Of a stretch of 58,677 nt of DNA, positions 1-8,593 are shown piece after piece. The stretch's first letter is position 1. Every line of letters starts with the position of its first letter. The position numbers and the translations under genes are program-made. The DNA is taken from NCBI RefSeq assembly GCF_000497575.1, contig NZ_APJI01000009.1, positions 1 to 58,677 on the forward strand, read 5' to 3'. Origin of the DNA: Afipia sp. OHSU_II-C1. Its GTDB lineage: Bacteria; Pseudomonadota; Alphaproteobacteria; Rhizobiales; Xanthobacteraceae. The notes beneath the pieces were generated by a model that worked only from the letters and a program-made list of their open reading frames with translations, had not been told where the DNA came from and did no database searches.

Positions 1-242
1 CGGCATGCCACTTGGGGAATGTATGCTAAAGGCACGCCAATGTTGCGCTTCCCGGTTGCAGAACCGGAGAGTTGCGTGAATCGCGGGTAAACGATCGGAT
101 AAGGTTTGAAGGTAATTTCGGAAGGCGGGAAGAAGTCCAATGAAAACAGTGCCTTCCCGGGTCCGTGGGAGCCGGCCCAATGCTGGACCGGCCCCTTGCG
201 CGGGCTCTTGCGCCGGATCGTGCGCTGCGCCGGGTGACTTAG

Positions 243-1385
243 CTATCGCCTGGTCTGGGCTTTCAGCGTGTCGGCAACCACCTGGTCGAAGGACGAGGCC
301 TTGGCAGGGGCAGCAGACCGCCGCTTTTCGGCGACGAACGCATCACGCTTCTGCACCAGCGCCGCGAGCTTTTCGTTGAGGTTTTTGCGAGCCGCCGTTT
401 TCTTGTCGATCTCGGCCTTGCGCTGCTCCGGCGAGAGCTTGCGCAACTCGTCGGGCAGTTCGTCCTCCTTGACGCCTTCGATCTTGGTGCGGCCCGACGC
501 CACGGCACTGACCAGATCGCCATCGCCGGTGACGGCTTCGGAGGAAAATTTCGAACGCTTGTTGAGATAGCTCGCCATGTCGGACGCCGAAGCGGGGGCC
601 GCGGCGGCGACCTGGGACAGTTGCCGGGTTTTTTCTTCGACGCGCTTTTGCAGCTTCTGCGGGCCGTACGGAATGACCGTGCCGTTGATCTCCTTCTGCA
701 GGATGATGATCTCGTCGTCGTAAGGCGTTTCGATCACGACGACCTCGCCGCCATCCTGTGGAATTGGAATGAATCGGCCGTCACCGAGCTGCGCAATGTC
801 CTGCCAGACCCGCTCGGTGTCGCGAGCGTCTCCGGCCAGCACCGCGTTGACCACGATGTCGCGCTGCTTGGCGACAGCAAGCGTCTTCGGATATTTGGTG
901 TCCTGCGCGTAATCCATGTGCGGTGGCGCGTCGCCGACAAGAAACACGATGCGCTTTGTATCGCTGCCTTTGGTCCATTGCAGTTTGTTGACCGCCACAT
1001 CGAGCGCTTCGTTCACGCTCTCGGGCCAGTCGCCGCCGCCGCGCGCCTTCAGATCGAGCAGGTTGGCGTAGATGTCCTGAATGTCGGTGGTGAGATCGAA
1101 TGTTCTGGTGACATATTCATCGCCGATGTCGCGATAGGCGACGAGGCCGATCCGGATGTCGGCGTCAGGATTGGTGTCGACAACGCTTGTTGCGATGGAC
1201 CAGATCTTTCGCTTGGCGCCTTCGAGCAGACCGCCCATCGAGCCTGTCGTGTCGAGGACGAACGCGACTTCGACGGTGGGTTTGGCAACGGCTTGTGAGA
1301 ACGTGGACATGATCGGCAAGGATAGAACGGCAAGTGCGAATGCAGTGCCGCCGAATTTAAATCTGTCGGTGATGCGTGAGTACAT
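243..1385 (-). CDS. Secreted von Willebrand factor type A (VWA) domain protein
   Basis: The N-terminus has a basic stretch and a hydrophobic segment resembling a signal peptide. A VWA domain follows with the metal-site motif DTTGSMG (a DxTxS variant of DxSxS) and a downstream GGGDWPE segment. The C-terminal third is charged and probably helical (RKAEIDKKTAARKNLNEK). I chose the ATG at 1385 because GGAGGGG lies just upstream; the reading frame also allows a TTG four codons earlier. VWA domains bind protein partners through a metal ion, usually outside the cytoplasm. The partner is unknown and no MoxR ATPase gene is adjacent. It is divergent from mmcB. The fold is clear, the function is not. 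Confidence 0.85.
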   Translation of the reverse strand: MYSRITDRFKFGGTAFALAVLSLPIMSTFSQAVAKPTVEVAFVLDTTGSMGGLLEGAKRKIWSIATSVVDTNPDADIRIGLVAYRDIGDEYVTRTFDLTTDIQDIYANLLDLKARGGGDWPESVNEALDVAVNKLQWTKGSDTKRIVFLVGDAPPHMDYAQDTKYPKTLAVAKQRDIVVNAVLAGDARDTERVWQDIAQLGDGRFIPIPQDGGEVVVIETPYDDEIIILQKEINGTVIPYGPQKLQKRVEEKTRQLSQVAAAAPASASDMASYLNKRSKFSSEAVTGDGDLVSAVASGRTKIEGVKEDELPDELRKLSPEQRKAEIDKKTAARKNLNEKLAALVQKRDAFVAEKRRSAAPAKASSFDQVVADTLKAQTRR

Positions 1386-1534
1386 TTCCCCCTCCAAGGG
1401 CTCAAACCAATGTTCGCTCCCAGCGGAACCGATGGTTCCCCTGCTTCGCGACCGCTCGGGGTCCGAATTGTGTCGGGCCGTGTACGCTTTTGAGGCTGAG
1501 GGGTTTTGGCTTTTCTGCTACGCTTCCCGGAATC

Positions 1535-2020
1535 ATGCATTCACCGTTTCGCCCCATCGAGCCGAGTTTGCCGCCGGATCGCCGCCAGTCCGACACAGCG
1601 CTGGCGATTGCGCGCGGTACTTCCAGGTTTTTGAAATCGCTGGGATTTTTCTGCGTCAGCGAATTGACCCTGCCGTCAGGCCGCCGTGCCGATCTGGTGG
1701 CGATGAACGCGCGCGGCGAGATCTGGATTGTCGAGATCAAATCGTCGGTCGAGGATCTGCGCGCCGATCAAAAATGGCAGGACTACCGGATGCATTGCGA
1801 CCGGCTGTTCTTTGCCTTCACCCAGGACATGCCGTGCGATCTGTTTCCGGCAGATACCGGCTTGATCGTCGCCGACGCATACGGCGCGCATCTGCATTGC
1901 GATGCGCCTGAACACCGGCTGCCGGCCGCGACACGTAAATCGATGATTGTAAGTTTTGGATTGCTGGCGGCGCAGCGCATCAGCCGGCTCGTCGATCCGC
2001 AGGGGCATCACGAAGTCTAG
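1535..2020 (+). CDS. mmcB: MmcB family DNA repair protein (putative PD-(D/E)xK nuclease fold)
   Basis: The 161-residue product matches the alphaproteobacterial MmcB family, known from Caulobacter as a DNA-damage-response protein. The visible core is RRADLVAMN followed by IWIVEIKSS, the D...ExK arrangement of a PD-(D/E)xK nuclease-like fold. The start is the ATG of MHSPFRPIEP; the frame is open further upstream, but that part would run antisense into the VWA gene. The stop overlaps the stop of the convergent heme oxygenase gene inside CTAG. I see no clear LexA box upstream. The family call is good; nuclease activity is inferred from the motif only. Confidence 0.8.
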   Translation: MHSPFRPIEPSLPPDRRQSDTALAIARGTSRFLKSLGFFCVSELTLPSGRRADLVAMNARGEIWIVEIKSSVEDLRADQKWQDYRMHCDRLFFAFTQDMPCDLFPADTGLIVADAYGAHLHCDAPEHRLPAATRKSMIVSFGLLAAQRISRLVDPQGHHEV

Positions 2021-2604
2021 AGATTGGCCTGTGTGAACTGGTTCACGGCAACGTTCGCCACCGGGATCAGGGCATCCTCAAACATCGCAAACGCAATCTC
2101 CGCGCCGTGCACGACGCCTGCCGGATCGGCCAGCGCCGCGGGATGGTTTTCCAGCAGCGTGAGAAAGCTCGGCCAGAACCGCTTGCCGAAGCCGTGCCGC
2201 AGATACGCCGTCGCGTTCATCGTCTCGGAGTCGGGATTTTCCGCCAGACGCGCCAGCATCACCCGCTCGCCCATGCGCGATGCTTCAAGCACATAAACAG
2301 CGCCGAGCATCTCCGCGGCCGATTTGAACTCAGGCGCGGACAGCGGCCGGCAGGGGATGCCCAGTGTGGCGAGATCGCGTTCAAGTGCGGGCGTGCGCAC
2401 GCGCAGCGTCCAGTCGGGAATGAGATTTCCAATCCCGCCCGTTTCTAGAGCGGCTTCGAGCGGGAAGAGCGCTTCGGCCTGACTTCTTAGAAAGGCCTCG
2501 TAATAAAGCGGGATTGCGATATCGAGTCTGGACAGCGCGACATCGAGACGGCTGTGCGACGTCCGTGTCGCCTCGCGGATGATGTCCCAGATTGCGGCGC
2601 CCAT
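2017..2604 (-). CDS. Biliverdin-producing heme oxygenase (BphO/HmuO type)
   Basis: At 195 residues this has the size and pattern of bacterial heme oxygenases. An N-terminal SHSRLD places a candidate axial histidine at residue 17, and GAVYVLEASRMG corresponds to the conserved distal-helix region (GxxYVLEGSxxG). The enzyme opens heme to biliverdin, CO and iron. In this bacterial group the family often sits beside a bacteriophytochrome that uses biliverdin, or beside heme-uptake genes; neither is visible here, so the role (chromophore supply or iron recovery) is open. It is convergent with mmcB, sharing four bases at the stops. Confidence 0.85.
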   Translation of the reverse strand: MGAAIWDIIREATRTSHSRLDVALSRLDIAIPLYYEAFLRSQAEALFPLEAALETGGIGNLIPDWTLRVRTPALERDLATLGIPCRPLSAPEFKSAAEMLGAVYVLEASRMGERVMLARLAENPDSETMNATAYLRHGFGKRFWPSFLTLLENHPAALADPAGVVHGAEIAFAMFEDALIPVANVAVNQFTQANL

Positions 2605-2629
2605 GACGGTTTCGCCTTTCGATTGAAAC

Positions 2630-2851
2630 TTATGTCACCACGATTTCGCGGGAGGGAACAAACGGCTCAAGCAGCGTCGTGACGTAGTTGCGCGTCAGTT
2701 GAGCAGGGTAAGCCGAACGCCTGCGGATCGTGACACGCGGAGCGCGGAGGGGCGATCCCTGAGGCCAATCGATCCGGTAATCTTCGACGAGGCCAAACTG
2801 CTTGGTGACTTCGAGGCGGGACGAGATTTCGATATGCCGGGCCTTTCGCAT
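2630..2851 (-). CDS. Hypothetical 73-residue protein or gene remnant
   Basis: A short open frame lies between regA and the heme oxygenase gene. Its composition is protein-like (ends PFVPSREIVVT) and its codons end mostly in G or C like the neighbours. An in-frame TAG sits immediately before the ATG, so it cannot be longer at the 5' end, and no well-placed ribosome site is seen. It could be a small lineage-specific protein or the 3' relic of a longer gene. I do not recognise a family. The rest of this intergenic stretch holds only a small stem-loop (CTGCG...CGCAG near 2888-2904) that could end regA transcription. Confidence 0.3.
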   Translation of the reverse strand: MRKARHIEISSRLEVTKQFGLVEDYRIDWPQGSPLRAPRVTIRRRSAYPAQLTRNYVTTLLEPFVPSREIVVT

Positions 2852-2936
2852 CTACCGTACGGCGGAGCCGCTCCCTGTGACAGTCCTGCGCTGATAACGC
2901 AGTCCTGCTCACAAAGGTTCCGCGCCGGAACAGCGC

Positions 2937-3491
2937 TCAGCGCGGGGCGCGCTTGGCCAGGATGCGCTGCAGGGTCCGGCGGTGCATGTTCAGGCGGCGC
3001 GCCGTCTCGGAGACATTGCGGTTGCACATCTCATAGATGCGCTGAATGTGTTCCCAGCGGACGCGGTCGGCCGACATCGGATTCTGCGGAAGCTGCGATT
3101 TATCGTCACCGCTTGCGAGCAGCGCGGCGACCACGTCATCGGCATCAGCCGGCTTGGAAAGATAGTCGACCGCGCCCATCTTCACCGCAGTAACTGCGGT
3201 TGCGATATTGCCGTACCCGGTCAGCACGATGGCGCGTGCATCGGGCCGCTGCCGCTTCAGCGCGGACACCACGTCGAGACCGTTGCCATCGCCGAGCCGC
3301 AGATCGACCACAGCGAAAGCAGGTGGCGTCTGATCGATGTGATGGAGGCCGTCGGACACATTGTCGCAGGTGCTCACAGCGAAGCCGCGAGTCTCCATGG
3401 CGCGCGCCAGCCGCTCCAAGAATGCCTTGTCATCCTCGACAATCAGCAAGGAACGGTCGGCAATTTCGGTCAAATCGGCAGTTGCGGTCAC
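2937..3491 (-). CDS. regA: Redox response regulator RegA/ActR/PrrA
   Basis: The receiver domain (residues about 13-125) has the acidic pair ED-D at 19-21, phospho-acceptor Asp63 in VVDLRLGDG, and Lys113 in LSKPAD. A short linker leads to a C-terminal Fis-type helix-turn-helix with NVSETARRLNMHRR, the hallmark of the RegA family. RegA regulators control redox-dependent processes such as carbon and nitrogen fixation, respiration and, where present, photosynthesis; targets here cannot be read from the window. The partner kinase regB lies just upstream on the same strand with a gap of about 110 bases. Confidence 0.93.
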   Translation of the reverse strand: MTATADLTEIADRSLLIVEDDKAFLERLARAMETRGFAVSTCDNVSDGLHHIDQTPPAFAVVDLRLGDGNGLDVVSALKRQRPDARAIVLTGYGNIATAVTAVKMGAVDYLSKPADADDVVAALLASGDDKSQLPQNPMSADRVRWEHIQRIYEMCNRNVSETARRLNMHRRTLQRILAKRAPR

Positions 3492-3604
3492 GGTTTTGCG
3501 CCTCCTGGGTACGCTGTGAGTGTGTCCTATAGATATGGCGCGTCAATCGGGCGATGCCAAGGCCGCCAGTTCGGGCTTCTCAGGCCACGCTTGCATGGAC
3601 GTGG

Positions 3605-4936
3605 TTAAGACAGCGCCCCCGATGGAACTTCCGCAGTTTCGAAGCTGTCGCGCGGCCAGGTAATTGTGACAATTGCACCATGATCCGGAAAGGTCCGGTT
3701 GGTGAAAGACACGCGAGCGCCGGTACGCTCGAGCAAGGTGCGCGCGATAAATACCCCAAGGCCAAGCCCGCTTCGCTCGCCTCCCGTTTCGCCGGCGCGC
3801 CGCCGCGTCAGGTAGGGCTCGCCGATTCGCTTGAGAATGTCCGGCGGAATCCCGGGGCCGTCGTCGGACACGACGATCTCGACAGTATGCGCATTCCACC
3901 ACGCATTCACCTCGACGCGCTCGCGCGCGAAATCGACGGCGTTCTCCAGAATGTTGCCGACGCCGTAGAGGATCGCAGGATTACGCATGCCGACGGGTTC
4001 CGCGTCCTGCGCCAGCGCGATACGCACCTTGATGGCGATGCCGAAGTCGCGATGCGGGGCGACCGTCTCCTCGATCAGCGTTGACAGCGGCATGCGGTCG
4101 AACGGTGCGCCATGCGAGGAGAGCTGTGTGATCTTGGCGAGAATTTCCCGGCAACGCTGCGCCTGTTCGCGCAGCGTCTTCAGATCGCCGCGGGCATGAT
4201 CGTCGAGGCCGTTGGTCTGGATAGCCTGCTCCAGTTCGCGCGAAATCAGAAAGATGGTGGAGAGCGGCGTTCCGAGTTCATGGGCGGCGGCGGCGGCGAG
4301 TCCGTCGATTTGCGTCAGATGCTGCTCCCGCGTCAGCACGAGTTCGGTGGCGGCCAGCGCATCGGAGAGCTTGCGGGCCTCCTCGGTGACCTGAAACGCG
4401 TAAAGGCTGGTGACACCAATCGCGAGCACGATCGAAATCCACACGGCGATCATGTAGGTGCGCGGCAGCACAAGAGGCTCTTCGCCGTTCCACGGCAGTG
4501 GCAGATGGAAGAATCCGAGCGCGGTGGCGCAGGCGGCCGCGAAGATGCCGAGCGCGATGGTGATCCGTGTCGGCAGAGCGGTCGCCGAGATCAGAACCGG
4601 TGCGAGGAAAAGAAATGAAAATGGATTCTGCAAACCGCCGGTGAGGAACAGCAGAGCGGCAAGCTCCGCGATGTTGATCGCGAGAAGCCCCGCCGCATAA
4701 CGGGGCGCCAGCCGGTGGACCGGGTTGAACCTGATCTGCAGCACCAGATTGAGGAGCGACGACAGCCCGATGATGACCACGCAGGGGATCACCGGGACCT
4801 CGAAATCGAGCCCTTCCGAAACGATGAAAATCGTCGCCAATTGCCCGAGCGCGGCCAGCCAGCGCAGCCGCAGGATGGTGTCGAGACGCACATAACGGCG
4901 CGGGTGGCGGAAATCGGAGGTCGCGATGTCGCTCAT
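3605..4936 (-). CDS. regB: Redox sensor histidine kinase RegB/ActS/PrrB
   Basis: The N-terminal half carries about six membrane segments with GGLQNPF (residues 100-106), the quinone-binding signature of RegB. The dimerisation helix has His219 in AAHELGTPLS as phospho-acceptor, and Cys262 in AQRCREIL matches the redox-active cysteine of the family. The C-terminal ATPase domain shows the N box (NILENAVDFA), G1 (DDGPGIP) and G2 (GLGLGVFIA). It phosphorylates RegA according to quinone and redox state. It is divergent from an ABC exporter across fewer than 100 bases, so the promoters may interact. Confidence 0.94.
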   Translation of the reverse strand: MSDIATSDFRHPRRYVRLDTILRLRWLAALGQLATIFIVSEGLDFEVPVIPCVVIIGLSSLLNLVLQIRFNPVHRLAPRYAAGLLAINIAELAALLFLTGGLQNPFSFLFLAPVLISATALPTRITIALGIFAAACATALGFFHLPLPWNGEEPLVLPRTYMIAVWISIVLAIGVTSLYAFQVTEEARKLSDALAATELVLTREQHLTQIDGLAAAAAHELGTPLSTIFLISRELEQAIQTNGLDDHARGDLKTLREQAQRCREILAKITQLSSHGAPFDRMPLSTLIEETVAPHRDFGIAIKVRIALAQDAEPVGMRNPAILYGVGNILENAVDFARERVEVNAWWNAHTVEIVVSDDGPGIPPDILKRIGEPYLTRRRAGETGGERSGLGLGVFIARTLLERTGARVSFTNRTFPDHGAIVTITWPRDSFETAEVPSGALS

Positions 4937-5031
4937 GCCATACTCTTAGCGTCCGGCAACGCCGATCACAAACCGGCCCTGCGTATGCGGCCCTTGCGGA
5001 TGCCCTCCCGTTGGCTCAATGAACGGATATC

Positions 5032-5826
5032 ATGACCGTGCAGCTCTCACCCTCTCGCGCCGCGTCTCATTCCGGTCCGGCCTCAGCCGCCGCGATCGAG
5101 CTTGAGCGGCTGGTGAAGGTTTACAAGACCACCCGCGCTGTCGACGACATCTCGTTCACGATTCCGCGCGGTTCGGTGACCGGGTTGCTGGGTGGCAATG
5201 GCGCCGGGAAGACCACGACCATCTCCATGATCATGGGGCTGGTATCGCCGACTTCGGGCCGTGTCAGTGTGCTCGGCTGCGCGATGCCCGAGCAGAGCGC
5301 GCAGGTGCTCGGCCGGATGAATTTCGAGAGCCCCTATGTCGACATGCCGGGCCGTCTCACCGTGCGGCAGAATCTCACCGTGTTCGGCCGGCTCTACGGC
5401 GTGACACATCTGAAGGACCGGATTCTTTCGCTCGCCGCCGATCTCGATCTTGGCGAGTTTCTCGACCGCCCGAGCGGAAAGCTCTCCGCAGGTCAGAAAA
5501 CACGTGTCGCACTGGCAAAGGCCTTGATCAACGAGCCGGAACTTCTGCTGCTCGATGAGCCGACCGCGTCGCTCGATCCCGACACCGCGGACTGGATCCG
5601 AAGTCATCTCGAAAGTTACCGCAAGGAGCGCGGAGCCACGATCCTGCTGGCCTCGCACAACATGCTGGAAGTCGAGCGGCTGTGCGACCGGGTGATCATC
5701 ATGAAGCGCGGGCGGATTGAAGACGACGATAGCCCGGCCGCTATTCTGGCGCGCTACAACCGCACAACGCTCGAAGAAGTGTTCCTCGATGTGGCGCGCG
5801 GCCGCGTGCAACAGGCGGCGTCATGA
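5032..5826 (+). CDS. ABC-2 type exporter, ATP-binding protein
   Basis: A single nucleotide-binding domain contains Walker A (GGNGAGKTTT), the signature LSAGQKTRVALAKAL, Walker B (LLLLDEPTASLD) and the switch histidine (LASHN). The subfamily resembles the NodI/CcmA/DrrA group that pairs with ABC-2 permeases. The stop overlaps the permease start by four bases (ATGA), so the two are translationally coupled. The substrate is unknown; candidates for the group include drugs, lipids and oligosaccharides. The gene faces regB divergently. Confidence 0.88.
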   Translation: MTVQLSPSRAASHSGPASAAAIELERLVKVYKTTRAVDDISFTIPRGSVTGLLGGNGAGKTTTISMIMGLVSPTSGRVSVLGCAMPEQSAQVLGRMNFESPYVDMPGRLTVRQNLTVFGRLYGVTHLKDRILSLAADLDLGEFLDRPSGKLSAGQKTRVALAKALINEPELLLLDEPTASLDPDTADWIRSHLESYRKERGATILLASHNMLEVERLCDRVIIMKRGRIEDDDSPAAILARYNRTTLEEVFLDVARGRVQQAAS

Positions 5827-6653
5827 GCGGCATCGAGCTTCATCACGGCAATCCGCAGATGATCGCGCCACATCGCATCGGCGCGATGATCCTGCGCCAC
5901 TGGTATCTTCTCACGTCATCCTGGCCGCGGCTGCTCGAACTGATTTACTGGCCGGTGCTGCAATTGATCACATGGGGCTTCTCGCAGGCCTATATCTCGC
6001 AGAATGCCGGATTCTTCGCCAAGGCTGGCGGCACCTTTATCGGCGCCGTGATCCTGTGGGACATCCTGTTCCGCGGCCAGCTCGGCTTTTCAATGTCGTT
6101 TCTGGAAGAGATGTGGTCGAAGAATCTCGGCAATCTGCTGATGAGCCCCCTCAAGGTCAGCGAATATCTGATCTCGCTGATGGTGATGAGCGTGGTGCGG
6201 CTGGCGGTCGGCGTGATTCCGATGACGATACTCGCCATCGCGTTCTTCGGCTTCAACCTGTTCGGTTTCGGCCTCGCGCTGGTGGCATTCTTCTGCAACC
6301 TGATTTTCACGAGCTGGTCGTTCGGGCTGATCTCGTCCGGGCTGGTGCTTCGCAATGGCATGGGCGCGGAAGGGTTGGCGTGGACGCTGATGTTCGCGCT
6401 GCTGCCATTGTCATGCGTGTACTACCCGGTCTCGGTCCTGCCGGACTGGCTTCAGGTCGTGGCCTGGATGCTGCCGCCGACCTACGTATTTGAGGGGATG
6501 CGGGCGCTGCTGATTGACCATGTCTTCCGGGCCGATCTGATGATCCAGGCGCTGGCCATCAATGTGGCTTTATTCGCCATATCGACTGTTGCCTTTTTGC
6601 TGTTGCTGAAAAGCGCCCGAAAAAACGGTTCCTTGGTCCAGAGCGGTGAATAA
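5823..6653 (+). CDS. ABC-2 type exporter, permease protein
   Basis: The 276-residue product has about six hydrophobic segments and the ABC-2 membrane pattern, including a conserved loop around LEEMWSKNLGNLLMSPL that couples to the ATPase and a C-terminal YYPVSVLPDWLQ stretch typical of the family. It forms the membrane channel for the ATPase encoded just upstream. No third gene follows; the next 270 bases hold two large palindromes before phaZ. The substrate cannot be told from sequence. Confidence 0.87.
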   Translation: MSGIELHHGNPQMIAPHRIGAMILRHWYLLTSSWPRLLELIYWPVLQLITWGFSQAYISQNAGFFAKAGGTFIGAVILWDILFRGQLGFSMSFLEEMWSKNLGNLLMSPLKVSEYLISLMVMSVVRLAVGVIPMTILAIAFFGFNLFGFGLALVAFFCNLIFTSWSFGLISSGLVLRNGMGAEGLAWTLMFALLPLSCVYYPVSVLPDWLQVVAWMLPPTYVFEGMRALLIDHVFRADLMIQALAINVALFAISTVAFLLLLKSARKNGSLVQSGE

Positions 6654-6753
6654 CCATCGCTAGCGGGCCTCCGCCGGTTAATTAATCACCTGATCTGTAA
6701 AATGGGCGGATTGACGCTTTGTCGCAGGCCCGACAGTATGTTGCGCCGCGAAA

Positions 6754-6830
6754 CTAGTGATCCGGTTCTGACATTCGTATCATTTCCCAGCCGACACCTT
6801 TTACGAATGTCAGAACCAAAGGATCACTAG
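6754..6830. repeat. Bulged palindrome 1 upstream of phaZ
   Basis: An outer stem CTAGTGATCC (6754-6763) pairs perfectly with GGATCACTAG (6821-6830). An inner 16-base stem (6764-6779) pairs perfectly with 6802-6817. The only flaw is a three-base AAA bulge at 6818-6820. The loop is 22 bases. Total pairing is 26 base pairs. It lies in the 277-base gap between the ABC permease and phaZ. Confidence 0.85.
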
Positions 6831-6841
6831 AATCACAACGC

Positions 6842-6913
6842 AGTGTCCTTTCGTATCCGACGTTCGTTCGGAAGGTGCTGCATAGTGAGGGCGAACGTCG
6901 GATACGGGACACT
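6842..6913. repeat. Bulged palindrome 2 upstream of phaZ
   Basis: An outer stem AGTGTCC (6842-6848) pairs with GGACACT (6907-6913). An inner 15-base stem (6852-6866) pairs with 6892-6906. A three-base TTT bulge sits at 6849-6851. The design matches the preceding element, and the arm sequences are related (a GTCC/ATCC, TTT, then a tract ending GACATTCG or GACGTTCG). It ends 17 bases before the phaZ start codon, so it would be part of any phaZ leader RNA. Confidence 0.85.
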
Positions 6914-6930
6914 AGGATCGAGGAATCATT

Positions 6931-8256
6931 ATGCCGATAGGCGAATTTGGCAGGCCGCCTGGCTTGCCGTCCGAGGTCAGCCCTGCGCTGACCACGCCCA
7001 TGTACTGGATGTACGAGATGGGTCAGGCCTCGCTCAATCCGGCGCGGGCGATGGCGGACATGATGAAGCTGTGGTTCGAGAACCCCTTCAATCCGGTTGC
7101 CAGCACCGAGGTCGGAAAATCCATCGCCGCCGGCTGCGAACTGTTCGAGCGCACAACGCGCCGTTACGGCAAGCCCGAATGGGGCCTGCACGATACTGAA
7201 GTCAACGGCATGCGCGTGCCGGTCGAGATCAAGACGGTCTGGGAAAAGCCGTTCTGCCGGCTGCTGCACTTCGAACGCAAGTTGACCCAGCCGCTGCGGA
7301 CGCCGCATCCACGCGTGCTGATCGTGGCGCCGATGTCGGGACATTACGCGACGCTGTTGCGCGGCACGGTCGAAGCTTTCTTGCCTGGTCATGATGTCTA
7401 CATCACCGACTGGGCTGACGCCCGGATGGTGCCGGTGGCGCAGGGCCGATTCGATCTCGACGACTATGTCGATTACGTCATCGAGATGATCCATGCGCTG
7501 AAGGGCGATGTGCATGTCGTGGCTGTATGCCAGCCTTCCGTGCCTGTCCTGGCTGCGGTGTCCATCATGGAGGCCGAGAAGGACCCGTATTACCCGACGT
7601 CGATGACGCTGATGGGTGGGCCGATCGATACGCGGCGCAATCCGACCGGTGTGAACGATCTCGCCGAGCAAAAGGGAATCGACTGGTTCCGCAACAACGT
7701 CATCACCAAGGTGCCGTTCCCGCATCCCGGCTTTATGCGCGACGTTTATCCGGGCTTTCTCCAGCTCACGGGCTTTGTGAGCATGAACCTCGATCGCCAC
7801 GTCGACGCGCACAAGCGGTTGTTCGCTAATCTCGTCAAGGGCGACGGCGACCTTGTCGACAAGCATGTCGAATTTTACGACGAGTATCTGGCCGTGATGG
7901 ATCTCACCGCCGAATTTTATCTGCAGACCGTCGATCTGGTGTTCGTGAAGCACGCCTTGCCGAAGGGCGAGATGAAACACCGCGGCAAGCCTGTCGATCC
8001 GTCAAAGATTCGGCGCGTTGCGCTGATGACGGTGGAGGGCGAGAACGACGACATCTCGGGTTTGGGCCAGACCGAAGCGACACACGGGCTGTGCAGTTCG
8101 ATTCCAGACGCGCGGCGTGTGCATTATGTGCAGAAGGGCGTCGGCCATTACGGTGTGTTCAACGGCTCCCGCTTTAAGTCGGAAATCGTGCCTCGAATTT
8201 CCGATTTCATGCACTCGTCGGCTCATAGCAAGCGGGTTCTGGCGGCTGCCGAGTAG
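6931..8256 (+). CDS. phaZ: Intracellular polyhydroxybutyrate depolymerase PhaZ
   Basis: The product is an alpha/beta-hydrolase of 441 residues in the intracellular PHB depolymerase family. The nucleophile motif is VCQPSVP with Cys200 instead of serine, as is typical of the Ralstonia PhaZa1-type enzymes. A later ENDDISG supplies the probable acid and GVGHYGVF the histidine. It degrades stored PHB granules to hydroxybutyrate units. GAGGA precedes the ATG by 7 bases. The leader contains the two bulged palindromes. The synthesis genes phaA and phaB and the regulator gene phaR are about 30 kb away in this window. Confidence 0.92.
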   Translation: MPIGEFGRPPGLPSEVSPALTTPMYWMYEMGQASLNPARAMADMMKLWFENPFNPVASTEVGKSIAAGCELFERTTRRYGKPEWGLHDTEVNGMRVPVEIKTVWEKPFCRLLHFERKLTQPLRTPHPRVLIVAPMSGHYATLLRGTVEAFLPGHDVYITDWADARMVPVAQGRFDLDDYVDYVIEMIHALKGDVHVVAVCQPSVPVLAAVSIMEAEKDPYYPTSMTLMGGPIDTRRNPTGVNDLAEQKGIDWFRNNVITKVPFPHPGFMRDVYPGFLQLTGFVSMNLDRHVDAHKRLFANLVKGDGDLVDKHVEFYDEYLAVMDLTAEFYLQTVDLVFVKHALPKGEMKHRGKPVDPSKIRRVALMTVEGENDDISGLGQTEATHGLCSSIPDARRVHYVQKGVGHYGVFNGSRFKSEIVPRISDFMHSSAHSKRVLAAAE

Positions 8257-8297
8257 GCTTTTTTCGGCCCTTTGGGGCCGGAAAAGCCCATTTTATT
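8256..8297 (+). terminator. Stem-loop terminator after phaZ
   Basis: GGCTTTTTTCGGCCC pairs with a GGGCCGGAAAAGCC arm around a small loop, followed by a T-rich tail (ATTTTATT). It begins at the phaZ stop and fits an intrinsic terminator. The next 300 bases up to the metalloprotease gene are AT-richer than the genes and contain no further gene I can support. Confidence 0.6.
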
Positions 8298-8593
8298 GGG
8301 GATTTCGGAGCTTTGCGCTGCCGGATCTTCTCCGGCTCGTCTAACTATTTGGATTCGCTTCCTATTTTGCCTCTTTCAATTGAGGCGACGGAGTGAATTT
8401 CGCGAACTGTTTCCGGTCGGGGCTCCAGCTAAAAAATGAATCTTTATTTCAGGTTTCATCCCCCCGGATATGGGAGGCGAACCCCCTAAAACCACGATAT
8501 ATTGGGCAAATGATTTGTTTTTGCGCCGATGAATTTCACTGGCGGCGGATATGGCAGAATCCCGGCGAATTCCTGCTGTCCGGACCTGCTGAC

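Noticed and set aside
1..242. Possible gene or terminator in the first 242 bases
   Set aside because: The plus-strand frame starting at 140 runs antisense into the VWA gene; apart from a small hairpin CCGGTT-GCAG-AACCGG (52-67) nothing specific is visible.
6754..7980. Minus-strand frame of about 400 codons through phaZ and the palindromes
   Set aside because: It is antisense to PhaZ, whose catalytic residues are intact, and would run through the palindromes.
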